Source of the DNA: Alphaproteobacteria bacterium
GTDB lineage: Bacteria; Pseudomonadota; Alphaproteobacteria; Rhodobacterales; Rhodobacteraceae
Assembly: GCA_030425945.1 (NCBI GenBank)
Contig: JAUHZL010000127.1
Span: forward strand, 1-7,825
DNA: 7,825 nt
Direction: 5' to 3'
Positions 1 to 4,959 of this stretch are shown here, in pieces. Position 1 is the stretch's first letter, and every line of letters starts with the position of its first letter. Position numbers and translations under genes: made by a program. The notes below the pieces were generated by a model. It was not told the origin of the DNA. It searched no databases and was given only the letters and a program-made list of their open reading frames with translations.

Positions 1-318
1 CGTGACGGCGGCGCCGAGATCGTCGGCCTGCTGAAGACCGGCTCGGCCTTCTACGCCCCGGCCGCCTCGGCCATCGAGATGGCGGAAGCCTATCTCAAGG
101 ACCAGAAGCGCCTGCTGCCCTGCGCCGCCTACTGCGACGGCGAGTTCGGCCTGAAGGGCATGTACGTCGGCGTGCCGACCATCATCGGCGCCGGCGGCAT
201 CGAGCGCGTGGTCGATATCGAGCTGAACAAGGACGAGCAGGTCATGTTCGACAAGTCGGTCGACGCCGTGAAAGGCCTCGTGGCCGCCTGCAAGGGCATC
301 GACGAGTCGCTGGCCTGA
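1..318 (+). CDS. mdh: Malate dehydrogenase, C-terminal part (5' end outside window)
   Basis: Catalyses the NAD-dependent interconversion of malate and oxaloacetate in the cytoplasmic TCA cycle. The reading frame is open from base 1 and gives 105 residues before TGA at 316-318. This is roughly the last third of a family that is usually about 320 residues long. The C-terminal catalytic/dimerisation domain is recognisable from the blocks GGAEIVGLL, GSAFYAPAAS and KGMYVGVPTIIGAGGIERV, which are typical of the LDH-like MDH of alphaproteobacteria. The catalytic histidine and the NAD-binding Rossmann fold lie before the window, so they cannot be checked. The 3' end is intact and is followed 22 nt later by a strong terminator. 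In related genomes mdh commonly sits just ahead of sucCD; here a toxin-antitoxin module and pepT intervene. Identification is very secure; the start is unknown. Confidence 0.96.
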   Translation, partial: RDGGAEIVGLLKTGSAFYAPAASAIEMAEAYLKDQKRLLPCAAYCDGEFGLKGMYVGVPTIIGAGGIERVVDIELNKDEQVMFDKSVDAVKGLVAACKGIDESLA

Positions 319-340
319 GCCACGCGTCCTGCGGATTTCG

Positions 341-371
341 AAAGGGCCTCCGCCTGCGCGGGGGCCCTTTT
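341..371 (+). terminator. Intrinsic terminator of mdh
   Basis: A 13-bp stem (341-353 with 358-370, one G-U pair) closes a 4-nt loop and runs into TTTT at 368-371. It starts 22 nt after the mdh stop, so it should end the mdh transcript and separate it from the downstream suc genes. Read on the minus strand, the same stem is followed by only three T's. It could therefore act weakly on the convergent antitoxin transcript too, which ends at 420. Confidence 0.88.
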
Positions 372-419
372 CGTTCCGCCATCACCGGACAAGGTCGTTC
401 GGCGGACTCGGGCGGCGGG

Positions 420-779
420 TCATGCCTTCACCGGTGTTCTGACCTTCTCGTTGCGGATGTAGTAGCGCGAGCCGTCCTTCTTCGAGGACTTGCTGAACGA
501 GATCTCGACGTCACGATCGAGCTTCACCATGAGTTCGAGCAGCTTTTCGAGCGAGAACCCCCGAAGTCTGCCGTTCTTGAGCGCCGAAATCTTGGGCTGG
601 GTGAGACCGAGCAGCTCGGACGCCTGAACCTGCGTCAGGTGACGATGGCGCAGGATGGAGTTGATCTCACCAACGATGGCGGCCTTCAGCTTCAGCTCGG
701 GCGCATCGTCGAGACCCAAATCGGCAAAGACGTTGTCGCTCCCGACTTCGATTTCGACCGGAACATGATCTTCCGTCAC
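420..779 (-). CDS. XRE-family antitoxin (HTH, Ata/HigA-like) of a type II toxin-antitoxin pair
   Basis: A 119-residue protein, the predicted antitoxin partner of the toxin encoded immediately upstream on the same strand. It would neutralise the toxin by direct binding and repress the shared promoter. Residues about 30-87 form the conserved domain. The helix-turn-helix is visible at about 49-70 (LTQVQASELLGLTQPKISAL then KNGR), and the following SLEKLLELMVKLDRDVEI is the usual continuation of this XRE subfamily (HTH_37 type). A basic tail (residues about 96-119) follows. The start is GTG at 779-777. An in-frame TAA lies directly before it and no alternative ATG lies between it and the HTH, so this start is well determined. 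It overlaps the toxin stop by 4 nt (GTGA), which implies translational coupling. Codon choice has clearly more A/T third positions than mdh or suc genes, consistent with acquisition. The family assignment is strong; the DNA target is inferred. Confidence 0.88.
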   Translation of the reverse strand: MTEDHVPVEIEVGSDNVFADLGLDDAPELKLKAAIVGEINSILRHRHLTQVQASELLGLTQPKISALKNGRLRGFSLEKLLELMVKLDRDVEISFSKSSKKDGSRYYIRNEKVRTPVKA

Positions 780-1159
780 TTAGTCATCCCCTTCGCATTC
801 TTCTTCGCCCGGGCAAGGTCCTGCGTCAGCCTGCTCAGGCGGCTTCTGATCAGGTCCAGATCAGGTTTCGGCGTCTTTATCCCGGTCTTGGATTTCTTCT
901 GGAACGCGTGCAGGACGTAAATTTCCTCTCCCAGCTTCAGGGCGTAGACAGACCGATAGGTGTCGCCGTCATGGTCCGCCACGATCTCGAACACCCCGGC
1001 TCCTAGGCCGCTCATCGGCTTGCTGAAACCGGCCTTGCGCCCCTTCTGCGCCTCGCTCAACGCATAGCCGATCTGAATTCGGACATCCTTCGGGAAGCCC
1101 AACAGCCGCTTCTTCGAGTCGAAGAGCCACCTGATCCCGCGCTCGCGCCTGTCCTCCAA
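776..1159 (-). CDS. RelE/ParE-superfamily toxin (phage-derived Gp49-like / Tad-like)
   Basis: A 127-residue basic protein of the Gp49-like (DUF891) branch of the RelE/ParE superfamily. Known relatives are toxins paired with an XRE antitoxin encoded downstream, as in the tad-ata system of Paracoccus plasmid pAMI2; many RelE-fold members cleave mRNA on the ribosome. Diagnostic blocks are FPKDVRIQIGYALSEAQ (residues 22-38), the core strands GVFEI then YRSVYALKLGEEIYVLHAF (55-86), and the conserved FQKKSKTGIKTP (86-97) followed by a C-terminal helix (DLDLIRSRLSRL). Start choice: TTG at 1159-1157 is the only canonical start between an in-frame TAA 12 nt upstream of it and the conserved N-terminus. 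It adds about 8 residues to the usual start of the family. A weak AGAGG lies 8 nt before it. It forms an operon with the antitoxin (4-nt overlap) and is divergent from pepT. No truncation or frameshift is seen. Mode of toxicity was not established here. Confidence 0.87.
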   Translation of the reverse strand: MEDRRERGIRWLFDSKKRLLGFPKDVRIQIGYALSEAQKGRKAGFSKPMSGLGAGVFEIVADHDGDTYRSVYALKLGEEIYVLHAFQKKSKTGIKTPKPDLDLIRSRLSRLTQDLARAKKNAKGMTK

Positions 1160-1170
1160 CCTTGCCGCCT

Positions 1171-1205
1171 CTTATACCAATACAGGGATAATCCGTCCCT
1201 GTCAA
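1171..1205 (-). promoter_or_regulatory. Probable promoter of the toxin-antitoxin operon
   Basis: On the minus strand a perfect TTGACA (-35) at 1205-1200 is followed after 17 nt by TATTGG at 1182-1177, a 3/6 match to the -10 consensus. A second -10-like hexamer, TATAAG (5/6), lies at 1176-1171 but is 23 nt from the -35, which is too far for ordinary sigma-70 spacing. With the first -10, transcription would begin about 10-12 nt before the toxin TTG, so the leader would be very short. The -35 and spacer are covered by an inverted repeat, which suggests repression by the antitoxin. The -35 is clear; the exact -10 is uncertain. Confidence 0.6.
1182..1202. promoter_or_regulatory. Inverted-repeat operator, 7-7-7, within the toxin-antitoxin promoter
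   Basis: ACAGGGA (1182-1188) and TCCCTGT (1196-1202) are perfect 7-bp inverted arms around a 7-bp spacer. The dyad fills the spacer of the minus-strand promoter and overlaps the last three bases of its -35. This is the expected position for an autoregulatory site of an XRE antitoxin or its complex with the toxin. That the antitoxin is the binder is inference from the general behaviour of such systems. Confidence 0.62.
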
Positions 1206-1219
1206 AGCTCAGCAGGGAC
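1195..1219. repeat. Second inverted pair of the same half-site (GTCCCTG / CAGGGAC)
   Basis: GTCCCTG (1195-1201), the inner arm of the main operator, is also a perfect 7-bp inverted partner of CAGGGAC at 1213-1219, with an 11-nt spacer. A further GTCCCTG occurs at 1289-1295 between here and pepT. The half-site thus recurs upstream of the promoter and may be an auxiliary binding site. A 7-mer recurring in GC-rich DNA could also be chance, so confidence is low. Confidence 0.35.
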
Positions 1220-1365
1220 CACACGGCCCTTGCATGGCCTCGGTCACACCAAGAAACCGTTAAGCTTGCGCAACCGGCCGGGTGCGCCGTCCCTGCGCGC
1301 CCTTTCCCGTTGCCCCCCCGGCGTTGACATCGCCTGCCCCTTCTGCCCCTCATCGCGGCAACGAC

Positions 1366-1370
1366 AGGGG
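1366..1370 (+). promoter_or_regulatory. Ribosome binding site of pepT
   Basis: AGGGG sits 7 nt before ATG at 1378. This supports 1378 as the start over the longer in-frame ATG at 1282, whose product would carry a proline- and alanine-rich 32-residue extension unlike any PepT N-terminus. The rest of the 1206-1377 gap contains a perfect TTGACA at 1324-1329, but no convincing -10 at 16-18 nt from it, so no pepT promoter is called. Confidence 0.65.
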
Positions 1371-1377
1371 CCTTGCC

Positions 1378-2613
1378 ATGACCGATACCTTCGACGCCGA
1401 ACTCGAACAGCGCCTGGTGCGCTATGCCGCCATCGACAGCCAGTCCGACATGGACCGGCCCGGCGCGCCGTCGACCGAGTGCCAGCACGCCATGCTCGAC
1501 CTGATGGTCGAGGAACTGACCGCGATCGGCGCGACCGATGTCGTCAAGCAGCCCTACGGCACCGTCACCGCCACCATTCCCGGCAATCGCCCCGGCCCGA
1601 CCATCGGCTTCCTTGCCCATGTCGATACCGCCCCGCAGTTCAACGCGACCGGCGTGAAGCCCCGCGTGATCCGGGGTTACAACGGCGGCGACATCACCTT
1701 TCCCGACGCGCCGGACCTCGTGCTCAGCCCGAAGGACTTCCCCTACCTCGCCGGGAAGGTCGGGCAGGACATCATCACCGCCTCCGGCACCACGCTGCTC
1801 GGGGCCGACGACAAGTCCGGCATCGCGGTCATCATGACCGCCGCGCGGCACCTGCTGGCCAATCCCGACCTGCCGCGGCCCACGATCCGCGTCGCCTTCA
1901 CCCCGGACGAGGAGATCGGGCGCGGCGTCGATGCCCGCCTGCCCGCCGACCTCGGGGCCGACTTCGCCTATACCTTCGACGGCGGCGACCTGGGCGAAGT
2001 GGTCTACGAGACCTTTTCGGCCGACTTCGCCACCGTCACGGTCACCGGCGTCTCGATCCATCCGGGCGAGGCGACGGGCAAGCTCGTGAACGCCATCCAC
2101 CTCGCCTCGCGGATCGTCGGCACCCTGCCGCAGGCGACCCTGACGCCCGAGAGCACCGCCGACCGCGAGGGCTTCCTGCACTGCGTGGACATGTCCGGCG
2201 ACGCGGCGCAGATGACCCTGCGCCTGATCCTGCGCGACTTCGAACTGGACGGCCTCGCCGCCAAGGGCGACCTGCTGCGCCAGGTCTGCGCCGCCGTCGC
2301 CGCCACCGAGCCGCGCGCGCGCGTCACGGTCGAGATCGTGCCGCAGTACCGCAACATGCGCTATTGGCTCGAGGACAACATGGCCCCGGTCGACCTCGCT
2401 CGCGCCGCGCTGGCCGAGATCGGCATCGCCCCGATCGAGACCGTGATCCGCGGCGGGACCGACGGCTCGCGGCTGACCGAGATGGGCGTGCCCTGTCCCA
2501 ATCTCTTCACCGGGCAGCAGAACGTGCACGGCCCGCTCGAGTACATTTCCGTGCAGGACATGGCCCGCGCAACGGAACTGATGCTCGGAATCGCGGCGCG
2601 CGCGACCGGCTGA
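1378..2613 (+). CDS. pepT: Peptidase T (tripeptide aminopeptidase, M20 family)
   Basis: A cytoplasmic zinc aminopeptidase that releases the N-terminal residue of tripeptides. The 411 residues compare with 408 in E. coli PepT. All expected dinuclear-zinc and catalytic residues are visible: His81 and Asp83 in AHVDTA, Asp144 in GADDKSG, the acidic pair Glu178-Glu179 in FTPDEEIG, Asp201 in FDGGDLG and His384 in NVHGPLEY. The dimerisation/lid domain lies at about residues 208-320, with the conserved SIHPGEATGKLVNA. The late motif RGGTDGSRLTEMGVPCPNLFTG is strongly PepT-like and separates it from DapE or ArgE. The start at 1378 is chosen from the ribosome site and from alignment with the family. 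It is divergent from the toxin-antitoxin operon and 192 nt ahead of sucC. It has no metabolic tie to the TCA genes, and its placement between mdh and sucC is unusual as far as I know. Composition matches the host chromosome. Confidence 0.95.
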   Translation: MTDTFDAELEQRLVRYAAIDSQSDMDRPGAPSTECQHAMLDLMVEELTAIGATDVVKQPYGTVTATIPGNRPGPTIGFLAHVDTAPQFNATGVKPRVIRGYNGGDITFPDAPDLVLSPKDFPYLAGKVGQDIITASGTTLLGADDKSGIAVIMTAARHLLANPDLPRPTIRVAFTPDEEIGRGVDARLPADLGADFAYTFDGGDLGEVVYETFSADFATVTVTGVSIHPGEATGKLVNAIHLASRIVGTLPQATLTPESTADREGFLHCVDMSGDAAQMTLRLILRDFELDGLAAKGDLLRQVCAAVAATEPRARVTVEIVPQYRNMRYWLEDNMAPVDLARAALAEIGIAPIETVIRGGTDGSRLTEMGVPCPNLFTGQQNVHGPLEYISVQDMARATELMLGIAARATG

Positions 2614-2633
2614 GTCTTTGCCCGACCGTGCCC

Positions 2634-2655
2634 GGAGGGTGAGTCGCCGCCCTCC
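2634..2655 (+). terminator. Possible weak terminator hairpin after pepT
   Basis: GGAGGG (2634-2639) and CCCTCC (2650-2655) form a perfect 6-bp GC-rich stem with a 10-nt loop, 20 nt after the pepT stop. No T-tract follows, so it is at best a weak or factor-assisted terminator. Read-through from pepT into sucC cannot be excluded. Confidence 0.35.
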
Positions 2656-2675
2656 CGCACCCCAATGCCCCACTA

Positions 2676-2706
2676 TGTGATCACACTTTTTCAGGCTGTG
2701 ATCACA
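2676..2706. promoter_or_regulatory. Twin identical palindromes upstream of sucC, likely tandem operator
   Basis: The perfect 10-bp palindrome TGTGATCACA occurs twice, at 2676-2685 and 2697-2706. The centres are 21 bp apart, two turns of B-DNA, so both sites face the same side of the helix. They lie 100-130 nt before the sucC start, in a locally AT-richer stretch. The compact palindrome resembles sites of GntR/FadR-type regulators. It is not a Crp/Fnr site, because those carry about 4-6 bases between the TGTGA/TTGAT arms. A GntR-family activator of TCA genes, AkgR, is known in Rhodobacter sphaeroides and is a reasonable candidate, but I cannot confirm its motif. No confident -35/-10 pair was found downstream. 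Confidence 0.65.
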
Positions 2707-2710
2707 AATG

Positions 2711-2742
2711 TCGGTTTTCCGGGTGCTGCGGCAAAAAGCCGA
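2711..2742 (+). other. Possible stem-loop in the sucC leader
   Basis: TCGGTTTTCCG (2711-2721) can pair with the segment 2729-2742, which reads CGGC, five A's, then GCCGA, if single bulges are allowed. A competing small hairpin, CGGC-AAAAA-GCCG at 2729-2741, uses the same right arm. The two folds are mutually exclusive, but no T-tract or masked ribosome site follows, so a regulatory role is unproven. The remainder of 2743-2805 shows only the weak sucC ribosome site. Confidence 0.25.
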
Positions 2743-2805
2743 TTTGCCTGTGTGCAACGGTATGCCATGCCGCGTGGAACACGGAAGCAAGACGGGACAG
2801 TCTCC

Positions 2806-3999
2806 ATGAACATCCACGAGTACCAGGCGAAGGCGCTCCTTCGCAGCTATGGTGCGCCGGTCAGCGATGGCCGCGTCGTGCTCAAGGCCGAGGACGCCAA
2901 GACCGCCGCCGGCGAGCTTGACGGACCGCTCTGGGTGGTCAAGGCCCAGATCCACGCCGGCGGGCGCGGCAAGGGACACTTCAAGGAGGCCGACGCGGGC
3001 GAGAAGGGCGGCGTGCGCCTCGCCAAGTCCGTCGAGGAAGCCGCGGACGAAGCCAAGCGGATGCTCGGCCGGACGCTGATCACCCACCAGACCGGCCCGG
3101 CCGGCAAGCAGGTGAACCGCATCTACATCGAGGACGGCTCGGGCATCGAGACCGAACTTTACCTCGCCCTGCTCGTGGATCGCGGCAGCAGCCGGGTGTC
3201 CTTCGTCTGCTCGACCGAGGGCGGCATGGACATCGAGGAAGTCGCGGCCAAGACCCCCGACAAGATCCTGTCCTTCAGCGTCGACCCGGCGACCGGCTAC
3301 CAGCCGTTCCACGGCCGCCGCATCGCCTTCGCGCTCGGGCTGAGCGGCGCGCAGGTCAAGCAATGCGTCCAGCTGATGGGCACGCTCTACCGGCTCTTCA
3401 TGGACAAGGACATGGAGATGCTCGAGATCAACCCGCTGATCGTCACCGACAAGGGCGACCTCAAGTGCCTCGACGCCAAGATGGGCTTCGACGGCAACGC
3501 GGTCTACCGGCACTCGGACATCGCCGCCCTGCGCGACGAGACCGAGGAGGACCCGAAGGAACTCGCGGCCTCGAAGTTCGACCTGAACTACATCGCCCTC
3601 GACGGCGAGATCGGCTGCATGGTCAACGGCGCGGGCCTCGCGATGGCCACCATGGACATCATCAAGCTCTACGGGGCGGAGCCGGCCAACTTCCTCGACG
3701 TGGGCGGCGGCGCGACCAAGGAGAAGGTGACCGAGGCGTTCAAGATCATCACCTCGGACCCGAACGTCAAAGGCATCCTCGTCAACATCTTCGGCGGCAT
3801 CATGCGCTGCGACATCATCGCCGAGGGCGTGGTGGCCGCGGTCCGCGAGGTAGGCCTGCAGGTGCCGCTCGTCGTGCGCCTCGAAGGCACCAACGTCGAG
3901 AAGGGCAAGGAAATCATCAACACTTCCGGCCTGAACGTCATCGCCGCCGACGACCTGAAAGACGGCGCGCAGAAGATCGTCAAAGCGGTGAAAGGCTAA
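2806..3999 (+). CDS. sucC: Succinyl-CoA synthetase (ADP/GDP-forming) subunit beta
   Basis: The beta chain of succinyl-CoA synthetase, which with SucD converts succinyl-CoA, phosphate and ADP or GDP to succinate, CoA and the nucleoside triphosphate. It has 397 residues; E. coli SucC has 388, and the extra length is mainly an insertion of about 10 residues after the GGRGK loop, common in alphaproteobacteria. The ATP-grasp domain starts at MNIHEYQAK. Lys46 and the loop HAGGRGK (50-56) contact the nucleotide. Glu207, Asn209 and Asp223 match the E. coli Mg/nucleotide residues 197, 199 and 213 with a constant offset. The C-terminal ligase domain shows MVNGAGLAMATMD (Asn274), DVGGGATKEKV and VNIFGGIMRCD. 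The frame is open upstream to 2665, but the family start and a weak GGGA site 8 nt before 2806 support this ATG. sucD follows after 4 nt. The twin palindromes upstream probably control it. Confidence 0.97.
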   Translation: MNIHEYQAKALLRSYGAPVSDGRVVLKAEDAKTAAGELDGPLWVVKAQIHAGGRGKGHFKEADAGEKGGVRLAKSVEEAADEAKRMLGRTLITHQTGPAGKQVNRIYIEDGSGIETELYLALLVDRGSSRVSFVCSTEGGMDIEEVAAKTPDKILSFSVDPATGYQPFHGRRIAFALGLSGAQVKQCVQLMGTLYRLFMDKDMEMLEINPLIVTDKGDLKCLDAKMGFDGNAVYRHSDIAALRDETEEDPKELAASKFDLNYIALDGEIGCMVNGAGLAMATMDIIKLYGAEPANFLDVGGGATKEKVTEAFKIITSDPNVKGILVNIFGGIMRCDIIAEGVVAAVREVGLQVPLVVRLEGTNVEKGKEIINTSGLNVIAADDLKDGAQKIVKAVKG

Positions 4000-4003
4000 T
4001 CCA

Positions 4004-4885
4004 ATGGCAGTCCTCGTCGACGAAAACACCAAAGTCATCTGTCAGGGCCTGACCGGCTCGCAGGGCACCTTCCACACCGAGCAGGCCATCGCCTACGGCA
4101 CCAAGATGGTCGGCGGCGTGACCCCCGGCAAAGGCGGCACCGAGCATCTCGGCCTGCCGGTCTTCAACTCGGTCCACGAGGCGAAGGCCGTGACCGGCGC
4201 GAACGCGACCGCGATCTACGTGCCCCCGCCCTTCGCGGCGGACTCGATCCTCGAAGCGATCGACGCCGAGATGGAGCTGATCGTCTGCATCACAGAGGGC
4301 ATCCCGGTGCTGGACATGATGCGCGTCAAGCGCGCGCTGATCGACAGCTCCTCGCGCCTGATCGGCCCGAACTGCCCCGGCGTGATGACCCCGGACGCCT
4401 GCAAGATCGGCATCATGCCCGGCTCGATCTTCAAGCGTGGCTCGGTCGGCGTCGTGTCGCGCTCCGGCACGCTGACCTACGAGGCCGTGAAGCAGACCAC
4501 CGACGTCGGCCTCGGCCAGTCCTCGGCGGTCGGCATCGGCGGTGACCCGATCAAGGGCACCGAGCACATCGACGTGCTCGAGATGTTCCTCGCCGACGAC
4601 GAGACCCAGTCGATCATCATGATCGGCGAGATCGGCGGCTCGGCCGAGGAAGAAGCGGCGCAGTTCCTCAAGGACGAAGCCAAGCGCGGCCGCAAGAAGC
4701 CGGTCGCCGGCTTCATCGCGGGCCGCACCGCCCCGCCCGGACGCCGCATGGGCCATGCCGGCGCCATCGTGGCGGGCGGCAAGGGCGACGCCGAGTCCAA
4801 GATCGAGGCGATGAAATCCGCCGGGATCATCGTCGCCGACAGCCCCGCCACGCTGGGCGAGGCCGTGCTCAAGGCGATCGGGTAA
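4004..4885 (+). CDS. sucD: Succinyl-CoA synthetase subunit alpha
   Basis: The alpha chain carries the CoA-binding site and the phosphorylated histidine of succinyl-CoA synthetase. Its 293 residues compare with 289 in E. coli. The N-terminal Rossmann-like CoA-binding domain contains CQGLTGSQGTFH (residues about 13-24) and GGVTPGKGG. The power-helix regions GPNCPGVMTP and SRSGTLTYEA are present, and His251 in RRMGHAGAIV is the phosphohistidine, equivalent to E. coli His246. The ribosome site AAAGG lies at 3991-3995 inside the end of sucC, 8 nt before ATG, so the two subunits are probably translationally coupled for equal amounts. sucA begins 74 nt downstream, with a stem-loop in between. All key residues are present and nothing unusual was seen. 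Confidence 0.97.
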   Translation: MAVLVDENTKVICQGLTGSQGTFHTEQAIAYGTKMVGGVTPGKGGTEHLGLPVFNSVHEAKAVTGANATAIYVPPPFAADSILEAIDAEMELIVCITEGIPVLDMMRVKRALIDSSSRLIGPNCPGVMTPDACKIGIMPGSIFKRGSVGVVSRSGTLTYEAVKQTTDVGLGQSSAVGIGGDPIKGTEHIDVLEMFLADDETQSIIMIGEIGGSAEEEAAQFLKDEAKRGRKKPVAGFIAGRTAPPGRRMGHAGAIVAGGKGDAESKIEAMKSAGIIVADSPATLGEAVLKAIG

Positions 4886-4910
4886 CCGCACGCCGACCAA
4901 GCGACAGCGC

Positions 4911-4934
4911 GGCGCGGGGGGACGCTCCCGCGCC
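4911..4934 (+). other. Intercistronic hairpin between sucD and sucA
   Basis: GGCGCGGG (4911-4918) and CCCGCGCC (4927-4934) form a perfect 8-bp all-GC stem with an 8-nt loop, 25 nt after the sucD stop and 25 nt before sucA. There is no T-tract, so it is more likely an RNA-processing or stability element, or a partial attenuator, than a full terminator. This fits one operon with different levels for sucCD and sucA, but the function is inferred. Confidence 0.5.
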
Positions 4935-4959
4935 AGCATTTCAAAGGGTGGACCCAACG

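Noticed and set aside
1187..1192. Plus-strand -10 GATAAT that could drive pepT
   Set aside because: The nearest -35-like TTGCCG (1162-1167) is 19 nt away and matches only in part, and the hexamer lies inside the operator dyad of the opposite promoter.
1324..1329. pepT promoter based on the perfect TTGACA
   Set aside because: No hexamer resembling TATAAT lies 16-18 nt downstream; the stretch is C-rich. Left as a note only.
1282..1377. In-frame N-terminal extension of PepT
   Set aside because: A ribosome site precedes the ATG at 1378, and the protein from there matches the usual family length and N-terminus.
1230..2642. 470-codon + strand frame overlapping pepT, and similar arginine-rich frames at 3363-4052 and 5214-6344
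   Set aside because: The arginine- and proline-rich translations are typical of the out-of-frame reading of GC-rich genes. The PepT, SucC and SucA frames carry complete conserved motifs.
2676..2706. Crp/Fnr-type binding sites
   Set aside because: The TGTGA and TCACA arms abut with no central bases, unlike the Crp or Fnr consensus.
2665..2805. In-frame N-terminal extension of SucC from ATG at 2665
   Set aside because: The SucC family begins at MNIHEYQ. The extension has no homology I recognise and covers the twin palindromes, so it is non-coding leader.
1057..4038. 993-codon open frame on the minus strand
   Set aside because: It lies antisense to pepT and sucC in a frame kept open by GC-rich codons. 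The translation is low-complexity (rich in D, V, R, G, H, L), resembles no family, and its start overlaps sucD. Shadow of the real genes.
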